Positions 7,091 to 9,264 of a DNA stretch of 9,264 nt are shown here, in pieces (within the stretch, counting starts at the first letter, position 1; each line of letters begins with the position of its first letter). The position numbers were made by a program, and so were the translations under genes. The notes under the pieces are model-generated. The model ran no database searches, had not been told where the DNA came from, and saw nothing but the letters and a program-made list of their open reading frames with translations. Source of the stretch: an uncultured Lachnospiraceae bacterium (GTDB lineage: Bacteria > Bacillota > Clostridia > Lachnospirales > Lachnospiraceae); the NCBI GenBank assembly GCA_946549155.1, contig CAMNQN010000137.1, positions 1 through 9,264 of the forward strand, given 5' to 3'.

Positions 7091-7577
7091 ATTCCTTCTT
7101 CCTCCGTCCCGTTCCCAGGCCCTTTTTTCAAATTATCATCAAACTTTTCCGTGATCGGCTCCTCCGGTACATACACCAGGCGAAATTCCTCACACACCAC
7201 TTTCGTGTCTTCAGTGAAGTCTATCCCCGCCTCCGCCAGACATTCCGCAAAAAACTTCCGGTGAACCTGCCTCCAGTAGGAAAGGCTCCCGTCCCCTTCT
7301 CCCTCCATCCGGGCATGAGAAGCTCTCACCTGGCAAAAAGGCGTCACATACACCTTTGTGGTTTGAATCAGACACCTGGCCCTCCCGGCAGAATCCAGAA
7401 TGACACTGTAAGCACCCGGCTGAGGCAAATCTTCCTGCCATTCCCGGTAAAGATCATAGGCCGAGGAGGTTGCCGTCTTCCGTCCGCAAGCCACCAGCCA
7501 GGCCAGCTCATCCGCCTCTTCGCCGAAAGACCAAGCCGTATACTCCGGAGTTTTATTGTTTGTTTTCTCCCCTTCAT
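7087..7577 (-). CDS. ASCH domain protein, apparent frameshift at its 5' end
   Basis: The ASCH (PUA-like) fold is shown by GRKTATSSAYDLY, GAYSVILDSAGRARCLIQTTKVYV, HARMEGEGDGSLSYW and VVCEEFRLVY. E. coli YqfB of this superfamily hydrolyses N4-acetylcytidine using a K-x-x-T pair and a Glu. The matching K34, T37 and E92 (reconstructed numbering) are present, but the substrate is not proven. The first legal start in frame is GTG 7494, yet family-like coding (EYTAWSFGEEADELAWLV) continues upstream to a TAA at 7579-7581 with no start codon. One extra G in the run at 7569-7572 would join it to ATG 7577, giving a 163-residue protein beginning MKGEKTNNKTPEYTAW. So one base is missing, either a consensus error or a real mutation. 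The gene follows the MATE terminator closely and ends in an ATGA overlap with the 5'-nucleotidase gene. A C-terminal acidic/Gly tail (about 137-163) is unremarkable. Confidence 0.78.
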
Positions 7578-7605
7578 CTTATCATCCCATCCACATTTTG
7601 TCATT

Positions 7606-7633
7606 AAAAATCCCCGGAAGCAAGCCTCCGGGG
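7606..7633 (-). terminator. Intrinsic terminator of the MATE gene
   Basis: On the minus strand a hairpin at 7612-7633 has arms CCCCGGAGG and CTTCCGGGG (nine pairs, one of them G-T) with a CTTG loop, followed by ATTTTT (7606-7611). It lies 38 nt after the stop codon at 7672. The strong GC stem and T run make this a convincing Rho-independent terminator. It leaves only about 30 nt before the ASCH gene, so that gene's promoter must be very close or expression comes from read-through. Confidence 0.88.
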
Positions 7634-7671
7634 AAACAGTGGTGCCTGAACAACAGCATAAAAACAATTCA

Positions 7672-9020
7672 TCAGGATTTCCCGTCCGGCATCGGCGCAC
7701 TCCAGCGTCCCTGTCTGTAAAACAGCAGCGCCAGCACAGTACCAATCACCCATCCCACCGGCCAGGACATCCAGATGCCCGCAGTCTGAAAAGGCACCGC
7801 CAGAACATACCCCAGCACCACACGCAAAATCAAATCGCTGAAGGTACTGATCATAAAGCAGCTCATAGCCCCGGCCCCCCGCAGGACGCCGTCAGCCACC
7901 AGCTTCATGGACACCACAAAATAAAAGGGCGACACAATCCGCAAAAACTGAACGCCCGTTCCCAGTGCCTCCGCAAACTCCCCGTCCATAAACAGGCGGA
8001 TCATAAAGGTACCCCCGAAAAAGCACAGCAGAAAGAACGGCACCCCAATCACAAAGCCCATGCGCAGCCCTGCCCGGAAGCCTTTCTTCACCCGTTCGTT
8101 CCGCCCGGCGCCAATATTCTGAGCTGTAAAATTGGAAACGGCATTCCCCAGGGTGCTGAAACAGGTAATTCCGAAGGTATTGACCTTAATGGCCGCGGAA
8201 TATCCCGCAATAACAGAGGAACCATAGCCATTAACCAGACGCTGGATAAAAATATTTCCCACCGAAATAAAGCTCTGCTGCAGGACACTGGGAATGGCAA
8301 TCCTGCCGATCCGCTTCAGCATAGAAAAAGAAAACAGCTTCGGCTTTTCCGCGGAAACCACCGTTCTCAAACGGCTTTTCAGAGTAAGCATAGCCAGCAC
8401 GCAGGCAATCCCCTGACAGAGAAAGGTAGCCCACGCCACACCAGCCACATCCCAGTGACACCAGGCCACAAAAACCCAGTCCAGCAGAATATTGCTGAGG
8501 GAAGAACCGATCAGAAAATACAGCGGCGTCCTGGAATCTCCCAGTGACGTAAAAATGCCCGTGGTCACATTGTAGAGAAACAAAAACAGAAAACCACCTA
8601 TATAAATCTTCAGATAAACTCCCGCGTCCCCAAAAATATTGTCCGGTGTCTGCAATGCCCAAAGCATCCCGGGACTAAACAACAGTCCAAATACTGTCAA
8701 TCCCACAGAAAGCACCGCGGAGGAAATCAACGTCGTGTACACCGCTGTTTTCATCTCCCGGTAACGCCTTGCCCCAAAGAACTGAGAAATCACCACGGAA
8801 CATCCCACATTGCACCCCAGCGCAATCGCCATAAAAATCATCGTAATGGGGTAAGACGCCCCCACCGCCGCCAGAGCCTCCTCCCATGGGCAGCAAAATT
8901 ACCCACAATCACGCTGTCTGCTATATTATACAGCTGTTGAAAAATTACGCTGACAAACATAGGCAGCGTAAACTGAAGCAAAACTTTTTGCGGTTCCCCT
9001 TCGGTTAAATCCTTAATCAT
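7672..9020 (-). CDS. MATE family efflux transporter, broken by a frameshift
   Basis: The gene starts at ATG 9020 (MIKDLTEGEPQK, with AAGGAT about 10 nt upstream) and runs through the typical first helix FTLPMFVSVIFQQLYNIADS and VGNFAAHG. The frame then shifts and continues in the next frame from EEALAAVGASYPITMIF to the stop at 7672. One missing G in the run at 8883-8885 accounts for it. Adding it restores a 449-residue protein, the normal MATE length, with otherwise complete family sequence (for example GCNVGCSVVISQFFGARR, TSLGDSRTPLY, IPSVLQQSFISVGN). As written, the product would stop after 60 residues; a shorter product from GTG 8865 would lack the first helix. It would export drugs or metabolites; the substrate is unknown. 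It has its own promoter and terminator. The lack of other lesions favours a sequencing error or a very recent mutation. Confidence 0.88.
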
Positions 9021-9066
9021 TTTTATCAGATCCTTTTCGTAAGTATTTTTTCACACACCGCTTACC

Positions 9067-9095
9067 ATAATAAATCTGATTGGGAAAAGATTCAA
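9067..9095 (-). promoter_or_regulatory. Promoter of the frameshifted MATE gene
   Basis: On the minus strand TTGAAT (9090-9095) and TATTAT (9067-9072) are separated by exactly 17 nt, a good vegetative sigma-A promoter. Transcription would start near 9060, giving a leader of about 40 nt before ATG 9020 that contains the SD. No operator-like palindrome is obvious in it. Confidence 0.7.
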
Positions 9096-9112
9096 GAATG
9101 AATTTTTATTTC

Positions 9113-9150
9113 TATTCGTGTATAATTAATTACCAGGACGCAGGAAAAGG
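9113..9150 (+). repeat. Outward-facing repeat, right copy
   Basis: This is the partner of the minus-strand sequence at 39-76, with 32 of 38 identical positions, ungapped. Homology starts abruptly at TATTCGTGT, just after unrelated AT-rich sequence, and runs through TTAATTA and AGGACGCAGGAA into G-rich DNA. The copy contains TATAAT at 9121-9126, but no convincing -35 stands 16-18 nt upstream. The two copies are inverted relative to each other and enclose all genes of the window. Confidence 0.7.
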
Positions 9151-9264
9151 CGGGGCCGGGCGGGCAGATGCCTCTGGAAAACTGCTCCGGATACAAGAAA
9201 CGCTAGGATGGAGCCGCCCTCCGTTTTCGGGCACCGGGGCAGTTCGCCAGGAAATCCTGATGAT
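9127..9264 (+). other. GC-rich, hairpin-rich sequence with no recognised gene
   Basis: Downstream of the TATAAT this stretch contains several small self-complementary units: GGC-AGAT-GCC (9163-9172), CCG-TTTT-CGG (9221-9230) and CAGG-AAAT-CCTG (9248-9259). A possible long-range pairing joins GGGCGG (9158-9163) and CCGCCC (9214-9219). The one short closed frame (ATG near 9168) ends after 12 codons, and the frame from 9208 is open to the edge but only 19 codons long without an SD. It could be the start of a structured leader RNA or small RNA reading right, or the end of a repeat element. It does not match a riboswitch, tRNA or rRNA I know. The window ends before it does. Confidence 0.35.

Noticed and set aside
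7665..7679. A 14-nt match, GGAAATCCTGATGA, between the end of the MATE gene and the right edge of the window
   Set aside because: One exact 14-mer match is not unlikely by chance in a window this size searched on both strands, and the flanks do not extend it.
7261..8547. A 428-codon plus-strand frame opposite the frameshifted MATE and ASCH genes
   Set aside because: Its composition (His, Pro, Gln and Arg rich) is antisense-like, it has no domain, and it crosses a strong terminator and two genes on the other strand.
9208..9264. Possible plus-strand gene start open to the window edge
   Set aside because: Only 19 codons are visible, there is no properly spaced SD, and the residues match nothing I recognise.
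9121..9264. A known riboswitch or T-box leader after the TATAAT
   Set aside because: I compared by eye with the conserved cores of T-box, SAM, TPP, FMN, cobalamin, c-di-GMP, ZTP, THF and fluoride elements and saw no match, so I leave it as unidentified.

Overview
The window reads as chromosome of a Gram-positive Clostridia member, most likely a Lachnospiraceae-type gut anaerobe. This is inference from protein style: a small CxxC protein of clostridial type, a 5'-nucleotidase anchored by a C-terminal membrane helix, strong purine-rich Shine-Dalgarno (SD) sequences and moderately high GC. Every recognisable gene lies on the minus strand, so transcription runs from right to left. I see no phage, CRISPR, insertion-sequence transposase, tRNA or rRNA gene.

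Layout in transcription order. (1) 9020-7672: a MATE-family multidrug exporter with its own promoter (-35/-10 at 9067-9095) and a strong intrinsic terminator (7606-7633). Its reading frame is broken near codon 46 by what looks like one missing G. (2) 7577-2762: a tight run of five genes. They are an ASCH-domain protein with a second apparent one-base loss in a G run near its 5' end, a membrane-anchored 5'-nucleotidase/metallophosphatase (ATGA overlap), the replication-fork ATPase RarA, a YjjG-like HAD nucleotidase (29-nt overlap with rarA), and a 76-residue CxxC protein of unknown function. (3) 2630-83: a LacI-family regulator with its own promoter and a near-perfect 24-bp palindrome as candidate operator, followed by a second, distinct MATE exporter whose start overlaps the regulator's stop by 14 nt. 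This is a plausible self-regulated regulator/exporter unit.

How the genes may work together: block 2 joins proteins that handle nucleotides (an ASCH fold with the residues of N4-acetylcytidine amidohydrolase, an extracellular 5'-nucleotidase, a YjjG-type nucleotidase) with RarA, which acts at stalled forks. A shared role in clearing modified nucleotides and protecting replication is possible but is inference. Block 3 suggests drug or metabolite export under a LacI-type ligand sensor.

The edges are unusual. Positions 1-40 are pure C, probably an assembly or read artefact. Just inside it (39-76, minus strand) is a 38-nt sequence that recurs at 9113-9150 on the plus strand with 32/38 identity, so both copies point outward from the block. 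The right copy carries a perfect TATAAT and runs into a GC-rich, hairpin-rich stretch to the window end that encodes nothing I recognise. This outward-facing repeat is the least explained signal here. The two single-G losses plus the poly-C suggest checking consensus quality before calling either frameshifted gene dead. I did not find a clear new multi-gene system.
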